Shown: positions 34,234 to 41,918 of the stretch, piece after piece
How positions within the stretch are numbered: position 1 is the first letter of the stretch
Layout of the letters: each line of letters starts with the position of its first letter
Assembly: GCF_009183365.2 (NCBI RefSeq)
Contig: NZ_CP068230.1
Coordinates: 3,935,001-3,999,000, forward strand
DNA from: Shewanella algae
Lineage (GTDB): Bacteria; Pseudomonadota; Gammaproteobacteria; Enterobacterales; Shewanellaceae
Direction of reading: 5' to 3'
Length of the DNA: 64,000 nt
Made by a program: the position numbers and the translations under genes
The notes under the pieces: generated by a model
Told to the model about the DNA's origin: nothing
The model's input: only the letters and a program-made list of their open reading frames with translations
Databases searched by the model: none

Positions 34234-35421
34234 TCATCCCAGCATCAGCTTGTCGACATCCGCTTTGGGGCTGCGTTTGCCAAGTACCTTGCTTATCTCT
34301 GCCGTCACCGCCTTGGCAGTGGCACGAAAAGTGGTTAACTTGCCGCCGTAGAGCGTCAGCAACCTAGGATGGGAATAACGCTGGTACAACTGTACCTCCC
34401 GCGGCCGACCAAAGGCATCGCCATCGCCCTTGGGCAGCACCCGCATGCCACTGAAATGCGCCAATACCTTGGCTTCAAGCGCCTCTGTAGTGACCGAACC
34501 CGTAAAACTGCCAGAGCCTCCAAAATAGTGCCGATAGATCCCCAGCAGATAAGCTATCTCCTCTCGGGTGATCTGCGGAATCGGTCCCTGGCAGAGGGTT
34601 TCCGTAGTGCCTATCAGCGTCTTGCCGTACCAAGGCATCACGAATACCACCCGCTCATCGAAGCAGGATTCCAGATAGAGCACCCCGGGCGGCGCTGGAA
34701 TGTCCAGAAGCAAATGACTCCCCTGCACCCAGTCTATTGCCGTCTGGGATATGGGCGGTGTCACCCGCGCCAGCAGTTCGTTGACAAAGGCGCCGGCGGC
34801 GTTGACCAGAAAGCGGCAGTGCAGCATTTTGTCGCCATCCGCATCCCGGTAACTCAGCTTACATCCCTGAGGCTCATGCTCTATTGTCAAACACTCGGCG
34901 CCCTCGCGGATATCGGCACCGAGCAACCTGGCGCTGTCGGCCACCGCCTTGGTCAGCAAGGCATCATCCGTCTGGGCATCCCAGTATTGGAACATATGGG
35001 TCATTCCCGCCAGCTTGAGTCCGGGAAAGCTCCCCCAAGCCCTGGCAGGCAGGCTACGAAAACGGCCCAGGCGGTCAAACTCGCTCAGCAAGCCGTAGAG
35101 GCTGAGGCCGGCCCTGAGGGTCAAGGCGCCGCGGCGACTGTCACGATAAACCGGGATAAAGAAAGGGACGGCCTTGACCAGTGTCGGCGCCAGACGCAAT
35201 AACTCGCGCCGGGCCCGCAGCGATTCGCGCACCAGATCCAGTTGCCCGGATTCGAGATAACGTAAGCCGCCATGGATCAGTTTGCTGGACTGGGAGGAGG
35301 TGCCTGCCGCCAGAGTGGACTTTTCCAATAGCACCACGGAATAACCGGCTGCCGCCGCGCACTGCGCCACCGCCACCCCGGATATGCCGCCACCTATGAT
35401 TGCCAGATCGACCTGTTCCAT
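34234..35421 (-). CDS. FAD-dependent glycerol-3-phosphate dehydrogenase-like oxidoreductase (short GlpD form)
   Basis: Start at ATG 35421 (MEQVDLAIIGGGISGVAVAQ), 395 residues. FAD-binding GxGxxG at the N-terminus, the DAO signature SSQSSKLIHGGLRYLESGQL typical of GlpD, IGTTET and a late LYGGKLTTFRATAKAV match aerobic G3P dehydrogenases. It lacks about 100 residues at the C-terminus compared with E. coli GlpD, i.e. the cap/DAO_C domain, yet ends in a clean stop. It starts 13 bases after ohrR, so the two are cotranscribed. A link between organic peroxide sensing and phospholipid-derived glycerol phosphate is possible, but the substrate is unproven. Confidence 0.85.
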   Translation of the reverse strand: MEQVDLAIIGGGISGVAVAQCAAAAGYSVVLLEKSTLAAGTSSQSSKLIHGGLRYLESGQLDLVRESLRARRELLRLAPTLVKAVPFFIPVYRDSRRGALTLRAGLSLYGLLSEFDRLGRFRSLPARAWGSFPGLKLAGMTHMFQYWDAQTDDALLTKAVADSARLLGADIREGAECLTIEHEPQGCKLSYRDADGDKMLHCRFLVNAAGAFVNELLARVTPPISQTAIDWVQGSHLLLDIPAPPGVLYLESCFDERVVFVMPWYGKTLIGTTETLCQGPIPQITREEIAYLLGIYRHYFGGSGSFTGSVTTEALEAKVLAHFSGMRVLPKGDGDAFGRPREVQLYQRYSHPRLLTLYGGKLTTFRATAKAVTAEISKVLGKRSPKADVDKLMLG

Positions 35422-35434
35422 CAGCCTCTTTCCG

Positions 35435-35866
35435 TTAGCGTTCCAATTGCAGCCACAGGGTGTCACACAAGTTTTTCAGTTGTTGCAGCTCCGCCTGCGG
35501 CATGGCGCTGCGACACAGCATCTGCTCGGGCACATCGGCGGCGCGCGCTTGCAAAGCCAGCCCGGCATCAGTGAGCGTCAATACCCGCACCCGCTCGTCC
35601 TGTTCACTGCGGCCTCTTAACAGCAAGCCTTTAGTTTCCAGGCGTTTGAGCAAGGGCGTCAAGGTGCCTGAGTCCAGATGCAAACGCTCACCCAGCGCCT
35701 TGACACTGATGCCCTTGTGTTGCCAAAGCACCAGCATGGCCAGATATTGCGGATAGGTAAGATCCAGGGCATCCAGCACAGGCCGGTAGGCCCGCACCAT
35801 AGCATTGGCGGCGCTGTATAGCGAAAAGCAAACCTGGTTTTCCAGGCACAGGGGCTCGTTTGACAT
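35435..35866 (-). CDS. ohrR: OhrR-type MarR family organic hydroperoxide sensor
   Basis: Redox-sensing repressor of 143 residues from ATG 35866. The reactive N-terminal Cys is in LENQVCFSLYSAANAMVRAY, the place of Cys15 in Bacillus OhrR, with a Tyr-rich pocket (LTYPQYLAMLVLW). The winged helix contains LGERLHLDSGTLTPLLKRLE and the wing RSEQDERVRVLTLT. Organic peroxides oxidise the Cys and release DNA. Divergent from ohr, with two operator-like repeats between them, and cotranscribed with the GlpD-like gene. Confidence 0.93.
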   Translation of the reverse strand: MSNEPLCLENQVCFSLYSAANAMVRAYRPVLDALDLTYPQYLAMLVLWQHKGISVKALGERLHLDSGTLTPLLKRLETKGLLLRGRSEQDERVRVLTLTDAGLALQARAADVPEQMLCRSAMPQAELQQLKNLCDTLWLQLER

Positions 35867-35881
35867 ATGCAAACCCTAAAC

Positions 35882-35900
35882 ACAATTTAATTGCGCACAA
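35882..35900. promoter_or_regulatory. OhrR operator-like site 1
   Basis: ACAATTTAATTGCGCACAA, with the palindromic core CAATT-T-AATTG. It lies 16 bases upstream of the ohrR start and shares 16 of 19 bases with site 2 at 35941 in the same orientation. Confidence 0.65.
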
Positions 35901-35940
35901 TATACTTGCTTTTAGAACAAATATCGATCTATCATTGCCA

Positions 35941-35959
35941 ACAATTAGATTGTGCACAA
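35941..35959. promoter_or_regulatory. OhrR operator-like site 2
   Basis: ACAATTAGATTGTGCACAA, with core ACAAT-TAG-ATTGT. It lies 21 bases upstream of the ohr start, 59 bases (start to start) from site 1. The TACAATT-AATTGTA type sequence is known for OhrR boxes. Confidence 0.68.
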
Positions 35960-35979
35960 CTTAAGTTAAGGAAACTATT

Positions 35980-36396
35980 ATGCTCTATCACACTCAAGCC
36001 ACAGCCAAAGCCGGCCGCAACGGCGAAGTAGCCACTCATGACGGTGCCCTGTCATTGACCCTAAGCTATCCCAAGGAGATGGGCGGGACAGGAGCCGGGG
36101 CCAATCCGGAACAGTTGTTTGCCGCCGGTTACGCCGCCTGTTTCTCCAACGCCATTTTACATGTGGCGCGCCTGGGCAAAATTAAGCTTGCCAGTGCTCC
36201 TGTCACCGCCGATGTCGGCTTGGTCAGTCAAGATGGTGGGTTTGCGCTGCAGGTATCTCTGGCTGTCACTCTGCCGCTCGCGCAGGCCGAGGCCGAAGCC
36301 TTGGTACTCAAGGCCCACAGTGTTTGCCCCTACTCCAATGCTACCCGCAACAACCTTGATGTGGGGCTCACTGTGAATGATATTAAGATCAACTGA
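35980..36396 (+). CDS. ohr: Organic hydroperoxide reductase
   Basis: Thiol peroxidase that reduces organic and fatty acid hydroperoxides, cytosolic, 138 residues as usual. The two catalytic cysteines are in AAGYAACFSNAILHVAR and HSVCPYSNATRNN; the conserved Arg/Glu partners are in the first 20 residues and GANPEQLFAAGYA. AAGGAAACTATT precedes ATG 35980. Divergent from its repressor ohrR. Downstream, a 266-bp mobile repeat separates the gene from a 14-bp perfect terminator hairpin at 36721. Confidence 0.97.
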   Translation: MLYHTQATAKAGRNGEVATHDGALSLTLSYPKEMGGTGAGANPEQLFAAGYAACFSNAILHVARLGKIKLASAPVTADVGLVSQDGGFALQVSLAVTLPLAQAEAEALVLKAHSVCPYSNATRNNLDVGLTVNDIKIN

Positions 36397-36419
36397 AGCT
36401 CTGATATTATTTAGAGCTA

Positions 36420-36685
36420 AGGAAGGTGCGAACAAGTCCCATGTGTGCTCTGCGTCGGCTTACAGGCCTGGATGCAAGGCGTGATTCGCAGCAAATGGCT
36501 CTAGTCCTTTGCAAGAAGCACAACACAGCAGGCTGGCCCGTAAGCCACGCCCTTCGGGGCTTTCACAGCAACCGGCTCTCTGCGTTATCCGACTTCGACA
36601 GGCCCCGGCATGCCTTCAGTCAGATGCCTTGAACGCCAATTGCTGTGTAAGCCAGAGTGCCACGAGGACTTATTCGCACCTTCCC
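36420..36685. mobile_element. MITE-like palindromic repeat, full copy A
   Basis: A 266-bp element bounded by AGGAAGGTGCGAACAAGTCC and the inverted GGGAAGGTGCGAATAAGTCC, with TA directly outside both ends (36418-36419 and 36686-36687). It is nearly the same as copy B at 48167 but inverted. No transposase is encoded. Terminal inverted repeats and TA flanks point to a non-autonomous element mobilised by an IS630/mariner-type transposase (inference). Confidence 0.85.
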
Positions 36686-36720
36686 TAATATTCAGTCAAT
36701 TTATTGGCAAGAATATAAAT

Positions 36721-36764
36721 AAATGTCGCAACAATTGAAATTATATTTGTTGCGACATTTTTCC
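36721..36764 (+). terminator. Strong terminator hairpin downstream of repeat A
   Basis: AAATGTCGCAACAA (36721-36734) pairs perfectly with TTGTTGCGACATTT (36747-36760), followed by TT. It is the first terminator after ohr, now 325 bases from the stop because of the inserted repeat. Confidence 0.8.
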
Positions 36765-36905
36765 GTCATTCATTCTGTATTATGACGCTATCATTCAGCA
36801 AAGGTTGATATTCATATAAAATTGATTTTTCCTGGACAATCGATTAAATTTGCGCCTCAAAAGTGGACGTGAGCAATAATAAAGTCATAGTCAAAGGAGA
36901 ATGAT

Positions 36906-37325
36906 ATGCGCGCCCTGATTCTGGGGTTACTGCTGTTTACCGGCGCGACCCAAGCCACCTGTGAGAAAAGCGTTTTGCTTGGCAATGTCGATTATGCCAA
37001 GAACAGCTCTTATTTCAGTACCCAGGATTCTTTGCAACTGGATAAAATTGTTGCTGATAATAGCGATAATTCAAGCGGCTATCTGTTATTGGAATTCAAT
37101 ATGGATAAGTCTATCGGCGATGAAGATTTACAAAAATATAATATGTGGCTTGCCAATAGACGAATTGAAAGGGTTAAAGAATATTTAACCGCAGCACACT
37201 TCTCTCACCCCATAGTCACTCGTATCCGCACGGCAACCCATAAAGACAATCGCGAAGTGAGTATGCATTGGTGTAATAACCAACAGATGATGGCGACGAT
37301 TGAAAAGCCAAGCGCCGCCGAATAA
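36906..37325 (+). CDS. Small exported OmpA-like domain protein
   Basis: 139 residues with signal peptide MRALILGLLLFTGATQATC. The mature part resembles a short OmpA/MotB C-terminal fold: VDYAKNSSYFSTQDSLQLDK, LLLEFNMDKSIGDEDLQKYN, then WLANRRIERVKEYL, the usual place of the S-x-x-R-A-x-x-V-x-x-Y-L motif. The Asp/Arg pair for peptidoglycan binding is only partly recognisable, so murein binding is uncertain. The gene is visibly AT-richer than its neighbours, perhaps acquired. AAAGGAGAATGAT precedes ATG 36906. Convergent with the third chemoreceptor. Confidence 0.75.
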   Translation: MRALILGLLLFTGATQATCEKSVLLGNVDYAKNSSYFSTQDSLQLDKIVADNSDNSSGYLLLEFNMDKSIGDEDLQKYNMWLANRRIERVKEYLTAAHFSHPIVTRIRTATHKDNREVSMHWCNNQQMMATIEKPSAAE

Positions 37326-37362
37326 CTAAGTACTTTCAAGATCCACAAATAAATGCCCCTTA

Positions 37363-37434
37363 GGGAAGGTGCGAAGTGGCTTACAGGCCCGTAAGCCGAT
37401 GCAGAGCACACATGGGACTTGTTCGCACCCTCCT
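37363..37434. mobile_element. MITE-like repeat, deleted copy C (72 bp)
   Basis: Same ends as copies A and B (GGGAAGGTGCGAA ... TTCGCACCCTCCT), flanked by TA at 37361-37362 and 37435-37436. The interior is reduced to GTGGCTTACAGGCCCGTAAG plus about 30 bases of the right end. It lies between two convergent gene ends and can fold fully, so it may act as a terminator. Confidence 0.8.
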
Positions 37435-37445
37435 TAGGCATTGCG

Positions 37446-39338
37446 CTAGAGTTTAAAACGGCCGACTTCACGGCGCAGCGAATCTGACAACTCCGCCAAC
37501 TCCTGCGCTTTGACAGTGGCGCTGTTGGCCTCCAGTGACAGGGTTTGAGAAACCTCACGAATCGACTCGGTATTACGGTTGATTTCGCTGGTGACAGAGG
37601 TTTGCTCTTCGGCCGCTGTAGCTATCTGGCTGGCCATATCGGATATCTGGGTGATCGCTTGGCTTATCTGCTCCAGGCTGGCACTGGCCGATTCGGCATC
37701 CATCACACTGGTTTCGGCCATCTGATGACTCTGAGCCATGGAATTCACTGCCTTGGAAGCGGTTTTTTGCAAGGTCTCAATCATGGTCTGGATCTCTTGT
37801 GTCGACGCATGAGTGCGCTGCGACAGCACCCTGACTTCATCGGCCACCACGGCAAATCCGCGCCCCTGCTCACCGGCTCTGGCGGCTTCGATGGCGGCGT
37901 TCAAAGCCAACAAATTGGTCTGCTCGGCAATACCGCTGATGGTCAGCAAAATGCTGTTGATCTTCTGTGAGTGCTCGTTGAGCTCGCCGATGATCTGACT
38001 GGCGGTATCCACTTCCTGCGCCAGGCTACGAATCGACTCCTGGCTCTGCAGCACTTGCTGTTGTCCACTGCCTGCCAGGCCGACCGCCGACTGCGCCGTC
38101 TGTGCCGTCAGTTCGGCATTGCTGGCGATCTCCTCGGTGGCACTGGCCATTTCGGTCACAGCGGTTGCCACCATAGTGACTTCGTCCTGCTGCACTTCGA
38201 TGCTCTGGCTGTTACTCTCGGCCGAATGGCGGGTCTCCTGTGCCTGGCCTCCCAACTGCTGGGCTATGTCACTCATACGGGAAATCATGCCGTGCAGGCG
38301 TTCAACAAAACGATTAAAGCCGGCGGCGAGCATGCCTATCTCATCGTGCTGATTACGGGTCTCGATGCGAACTGTGAGGTCCCCCTCCCCTTCGGCAATA
38401 TCGTTGAGCGCCTTGGCCAGACGTTCCAGATCGCGGAACTGGCTCTTGAACACCAATACCAGCACCAGACCAAAGCCCACCAAAAACAACACGCCCACCG
38501 CAGACATCCACCATGCCAGCTCGGTAGCCTCGGCCATGATGCTTGCCTTGTCCATCACAAACATCAGTGCCCAATCTGTATGAGGCACCGCCGCCACGTA
38601 AAACAGCTTGCTGCTACCGTCGAATGCCATCTCATCCAGGGTATTGGCGCTGATCCTGGCGCTGAGCCACTGAGGATTGAAGGCACTGCCAAGACGGTTG
38701 AACTGCTGGCCGTTCAGGTCCTTGTCCGGATGACTGATAATCAAGCCTGAGCGTTCAAGCATCACGGCATAGCCGTCACCCGGCACCTTGAGGGTTCGCA
38801 CCGCATCTGTCAGTTGATCTATGGTGAGATTAGCCGCTGCCACGCCCTGCAGGCGACCGCTGTTCATTACCGGTTCGGCTATGGTGACCACCAGCTTTTG
38901 CAATGTGGCACTGACATAAGGCGCCGTCATTATCATGGCTCCTTCCCGCTTGGCATCCTGATACCAAGGGCGAACCCGGGGATCATAACCAGCCGTATTC
39001 AGGCTGGGATCCTGACGGTACATGTTGCCCTGCTCATCGCCGTAGTAGGTCAGCGCAAAACCGCTGGCCTCATGGGCCTGCATCAGAAAAGGGGTGATAT
39101 TGACCTCAGGGTTCCGCTGCAGCGTGCCCTTGATGCTGCTGATCGCTTTTTGTCTGTCATACATCCACTGCCCTATACCGCCGGCAAAGGTGTTCGCCAA
39201 TTGATCGACCTCGCGCTGGGTTCGCTGCATGGCATTATCACGAATGGAAGAGGAGGAAAGGCCAACCAGGGCGGCAACCGTAAGCAAAACGGCGCCCAGA
39301 CTGACCAGCAGTAAGCGGGTTTTAAGCGTGAACTGCAT
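37446..39338 (-). CDS. Methyl-accepting chemotaxis protein with dCache_1 sensor
   Basis: 630-residue chemoreceptor. Helix 1 about 8-28; large periplasmic double-Cache domain about 35-275 (GYDPRVRPWYQDAKREGAM, ANLTIDQLTDAVRTLKVPGD, SHPDKDLNGQQFN), which in relatives binds amino acids; helix 2 about 278-300; HAMP (EGEGDLTVRIETRNQHDEIG); signalling domain with EQTNLLALNAAIEAARAGEQ. ATG 39338 follows AGGACTTCTT. Upstream, the minus strand shows GCCGCTAA, one mismatch from the sigma-28 -10 element, but a poor -35. Unlike the twins at 24-28 kb it has a distinct cytoplasmic sequence. Confidence 0.95.
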   Translation of the reverse strand: MQFTLKTRLLLVSLGAVLLTVAALVGLSSSSIRDNAMQRTQREVDQLANTFAGGIGQWMYDRQKAISSIKGTLQRNPEVNITPFLMQAHEASGFALTYYGDEQGNMYRQDPSLNTAGYDPRVRPWYQDAKREGAMIMTAPYVSATLQKLVVTIAEPVMNSGRLQGVAAANLTIDQLTDAVRTLKVPGDGYAVMLERSGLIISHPDKDLNGQQFNRLGSAFNPQWLSARISANTLDEMAFDGSSKLFYVAAVPHTDWALMFVMDKASIMAEATELAWWMSAVGVLFLVGFGLVLVLVFKSQFRDLERLAKALNDIAEGEGDLTVRIETRNQHDEIGMLAAGFNRFVERLHGMISRMSDIAQQLGGQAQETRHSAESNSQSIEVQQDEVTMVATAVTEMASATEEIASNAELTAQTAQSAVGLAGSGQQQVLQSQESIRSLAQEVDTASQIIGELNEHSQKINSILLTISGIAEQTNLLALNAAIEAARAGEQGRGFAVVADEVRVLSQRTHASTQEIQTMIETLQKTASKAVNSMAQSHQMAETSVMDAESASASLEQISQAITQISDMASQIATAAEEQTSVTSEINRNTESIREVSQTLSLEANSATVKAQELAELSDSLRREVGRFKL

Positions 39339-39626
39339 AAGAAGTCCTATAAATTTTTAGGGTGGAGTAAAAGTTTAGCGGCAAAAAAGTAAATTACTGA
39401 AGTCGCTTACCACAATGGCACTATTCGAATGCGGTTTTATTACTCAAAGCTTAACAAATGTCCATGTGTCTCACTTTAGGGACTTTTTCGAGTCTGCTAA
39501 CAGTTTTGATGCTGCTTTATCATGGATACCAAGGGCTTGGAGTAAAGTATTTGTAGGGTACTTGTAGCCTGAACCGGGCTATGGGTCATTCAGATACAGT
39601 TTAATCCCTCTTACACAGGTAAGCTT

Positions 39627-41027
39627 ATGTTAAGAACCCTCTTTCTCTGCCTGTTACTGAGTTTCAGCGCAGGCCTTGCCGCAACCGAAAATTCGGCGTC
39701 GCAGATCCAGTGGCAACAGGTGGATCAGCAAGGGCAGATCAAAATTCCTTTATATTTTGTCTGGTCCAAGACCTGTCCCCACTGCGCTGAAGCGCATCCA
39801 TTCATCGACTCTCTGCCGGAGCGCTACCCCTGGATAGAGCTGCACTCTGTGATGGTGGGCGCCACGGGTACTCAGGAGCTGTGGCAGCAGTTGGCCACAG
39901 AGACAGGAACAGAAGCCCGCTCAGTGCCCTATATGGCTACCTGTGGCAAGGCGATAGTCGGTTATTCCAGTGAAGAGGTGACAGGTCAGTTCCTGCTCAA
40001 CCGCCTCAAGAACTGCTACCTGCAGGCTGGCGGCCAGTTGAGCCCGGAAGATATGCCGGGACAAACAAGCACTCAGGCAAACACAGGTTCAACTCAGGCG
40101 CCGCTGTTTGGCACCTGCGCCAATGATGGTGGCGATGGCACCTGTGATGCCACGGCTCTGGCGGCAGAGCCCGAAGTGCAGCCGGTGGAATTGCCTCTGG
40201 TTGGGGTGGTGACACCTGAAACCATGTCGCTGCCAATTCTGACGCTGGTACTGGCCGGTGTCGATGCCTTTAACCCCTGCGCCTTCTTCGTGCTCTTGTT
40301 CCTGCTGTCCATCATGGTCAACGCCAAGAGCCGCAGCCGTATGCTGTTGGTTGGTGGTATCTTCGTGTTTTTCTCGGGCTTTATTTACTTCCTGTTTATG
40401 ACCGCCTGGCTCAACATCTTCCAGCTGTTGGGGGCCGGCAGTGATGGCGGGATGATTATTCTGGCGGCGGGAATACTGGCGCTGATCGCCGGCAGTATCA
40501 ACGTGAAGGACTACTTCGTTACCAAAGGAGAAGTGACCCTCTCCATGTCGGCGGAAAACCGCACCGGGCTTATAAAGCGCATGGGTAAGCTGTCCAGCGC
40601 ATCCAGCCTGGCGACCATGATAGCCGGCACCACAGTGCTGGCGATTCTGGCCAACGCCTATGAACTCTTGTGTACTGCGGGTTTCCCTATGATCTACACC
40701 AGCGTGCTCTCCATGCATAACCTGCCGAGCTTTGAGCGCTATATGTACCTGGTGCTGTACAACATTGTCTATGTGATCCCACTGGCCATCATAGTGATTG
40801 CTTTCAGCATGACGCTTGGTAAACGTAAGCTAACCGAGAAAGAGGGCCAGACTCTGAAGCTGATGTCCGGCATCATGATGCTTGGCTTGGGCGGCACCCT
40901 GGCGGTCAACCCGGCGGCGCTACAGAGCGTTACCCTGGCATTGGGGCTGATTATCGGCGCCATAGTCGTCACTATCCTGATAGTCAGCGGTAGAAAACTG
41001 CTGGAGCGCCGCCGTAAGGCCGCTTGA
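39627..41027 (+). CDS. Thioredoxin-like/DsbD-CcdA-like membrane thiol protein
   Basis: 466 residues: signal peptide MLRTLFLCLLLSFSAGLAAT, a periplasmic thioredoxin fold of about 100 residues with active site CPHC at 50-53 (FVWSKTCPHCAEAHPF) and SVPYMATCGKAIVGY, a low-complexity linker, then seven or so membrane helices beginning VDAFNPCAFFVLLFLLSIMV, the NPC block of the CcdA/DsbD/LIV family. The arrangement is the reverse of DsbD, which has its thioredoxin domain at the C-terminus. It probably carries reducing equivalents across the inner membrane to periplasmic thiols; the target is unknown. ATG 39627 follows CACAGGTAAGCTT. Monocistronic. Confidence 0.85.
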   Translation: MLRTLFLCLLLSFSAGLAATENSASQIQWQQVDQQGQIKIPLYFVWSKTCPHCAEAHPFIDSLPERYPWIELHSVMVGATGTQELWQQLATETGTEARSVPYMATCGKAIVGYSSEEVTGQFLLNRLKNCYLQAGGQLSPEDMPGQTSTQANTGSTQAPLFGTCANDGGDGTCDATALAAEPEVQPVELPLVGVVTPETMSLPILTLVLAGVDAFNPCAFFVLLFLLSIMVNAKSRSRMLLVGGIFVFFSGFIYFLFMTAWLNIFQLLGAGSDGGMIILAAGILALIAGSINVKDYFVTKGEVTLSMSAENRTGLIKRMGKLSSASSLATMIAGTTVLAILANAYELLCTAGFPMIYTSVLSMHNLPSFERYMYLVLYNIVYVIPLAIIVIAFSMTLGKRKLTEKEGQTLKLMSGIMMLGLGGTLAVNPAALQSVTLALGLIIGAIVVTILIVSGRKLLERRRKAA

Positions 41028-41061
41028 TGGCTCACGACTTGAAGTGCAGAGCAGCAGCAAG

Positions 41062-41095
41062 AAGCCAAGTCGCCCATTGGTGGCTTGGCTTTTTG
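41062..41095 (+). terminator. Terminator of the DsbD-like gene
   Basis: AAGCCAAG ... CTTGGCTTTTTG with a 14-base loop, about 35 bases after the stop. Confidence 0.75.
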
Positions 41096-41116
41096 CCGGA
41101 CAAGCGGGATTTAGGC

Positions 41117-41143
41117 TAAAGTTATAGCTATTGATGCCGATAA
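41117..41143 (+). promoter_or_regulatory. Sigma-28 (FliA) promoter of the YjfB-like gene
   Basis: TAAAGTTA (41117-41124), 11 bases, GCCGATAA (41136-41143). Only the last base of the -35 half departs from the flagellar consensus TAAAGTTT-N11-GCCGATAA. It lies 50 bases upstream of the ATG. Confidence 0.88.
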
Positions 41144-41192
41144 CAGTATCATGCCCGAGTCCCGAAGCGACTCTCCAACCCAGAGGAAAGCC

Positions 41193-41393
41193 ATGACAGT
41201 TTCTCTCAACTCCCAGCCGCTGTCGGTCAATATGGATACCGGCGCTGTCGGTGTTAAAGTCGCGCAGCTGGCCAAGCAGCAACAAGAAGCCGAAGGCGAA
41301 ATCGCGCTGCAACTTATTCAGGCCGCCACGCCGACACAAGAACCTGCCGGCCCGGTTGGTAACATAGGCCACAATATCAATACCACAGCCTGA
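41193..41393 (+). CDS. YjfB-like putative motility protein
   Basis: 66 residues from ATG 41193, which has AGAGGAAAGCC directly upstream; the frame is open to 41151 but that adds only a polar run. Sequence marks: NMDTGAVGVKVAQLAKQQQE then IALQLIQAA and a C-terminal GNIGHNINTTA, matching the small YjfB_motility family found with flagellar genes. A near-perfect sigma-28 promoter puts it in the late flagellar/chemotaxis regulon, which supports a motility role. No membrane segment or signal. The biochemical role is unknown even in the family. Confidence 0.82.
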   Translation: MTVSLNSQPLSVNMDTGAVGVKVAQLAKQQQEAEGEIALQLIQAATPTQEPAGPVGNIGHNINTTA

Positions 41394-41417
41394 TATTCCC
41401 AAGGCTCTGGCGATAGC

Positions 41418-41447
41418 AAAAAAACCGGCAAAGCCGGTTTTTTTATT
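41418..41447. terminator. Bidirectional terminator after the YjfB-like gene
   Basis: AAAAAAACCGGC-AAA-GCCGGTTTTTTTATT: perfect stem with A and T runs, between convergent genes. Confidence 0.92.
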
Positions 41448-41472
41448 GTGGATACATGGGCGAACCTAAGAC

Positions 41473-41721
41473 TCACTTATGCTGCGCCAATGCCTCCTGC
41501 AGCGCCTGACGTGTCGCAGTATCCTGCTGCCTTTGCTGTTCTTGCTGATGACGACGTAAGTTGTCTTCCGCCTGACGCACACACTGATTGTGATCCTGCC
41601 AACCATCGGCAACCGCTTCATCGGTACGGGCAGAGCAGAGAATATCGGCGCAGCCACCGAGACTCCCCAAACCCAACAGCAAAGGCAACAGGGCGCTCTT
41701 TGCCAAATAAGATGCAGACAT
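41473..41721 (-). CDS. Small putative lipoprotein
   Basis: 82 residues from ATG 41721. The N-terminus MSASYLAKSALLPLLLGLGS followed by LGGC is a likely lipoprotein signal, with Cys as the acylated residue. The mature part, about 60 residues, is charged and Gln-rich (NLRRHQQEQQRQQDTATRQA), likely helical, with two further cysteines (ILCSART and HNQCVRQ) spaced for a disulfide. Function not recognised. Convergent with the YjfB-like gene. Confidence 0.65.
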   Translation of the reverse strand: MSASYLAKSALLPLLLGLGSLGGCADILCSARTDEAVADGWQDHNQCVRQAEDNLRRHQQEQQRQQDTATRQALQEALAQHK

Positions 41722-41864
41722 TGTTATGTACTCCAAACCTGGAATGCCAAGGCAATCGAGTGGCAAGGTCATTTTCCACCAACCGGCATCGACCCTAAAC
41801 AGTTCAAATTAACCCAAAGAGACTGACGCTCAGCTGAACCAAAGGTTTGCCTTAGAACAAAAGA

Positions 41865-41884
41865 AGCCGGCACTTGGCCGGCTG
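41865..41884 (-). terminator. Terminator of ahpCF
   Basis: On the minus strand AGCCGGCC-AAGT-GCCGGCTTCTTTTG, about 35 bases after the ahpF stop. Confidence 0.75.
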
Positions 41885-41918
41885 CTGTGTTGCTAAAGGC
41901 TGTTGAGTGGTTAACCCA

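Noticed and set aside
36426..36632. Small ORF within repeat A (and 48164-48481 over repeat B)
   Set aside because: The frames follow the repeat and differ between copies; they have no ribosome-binding site and no protein-like pattern. They are by-products of the element.
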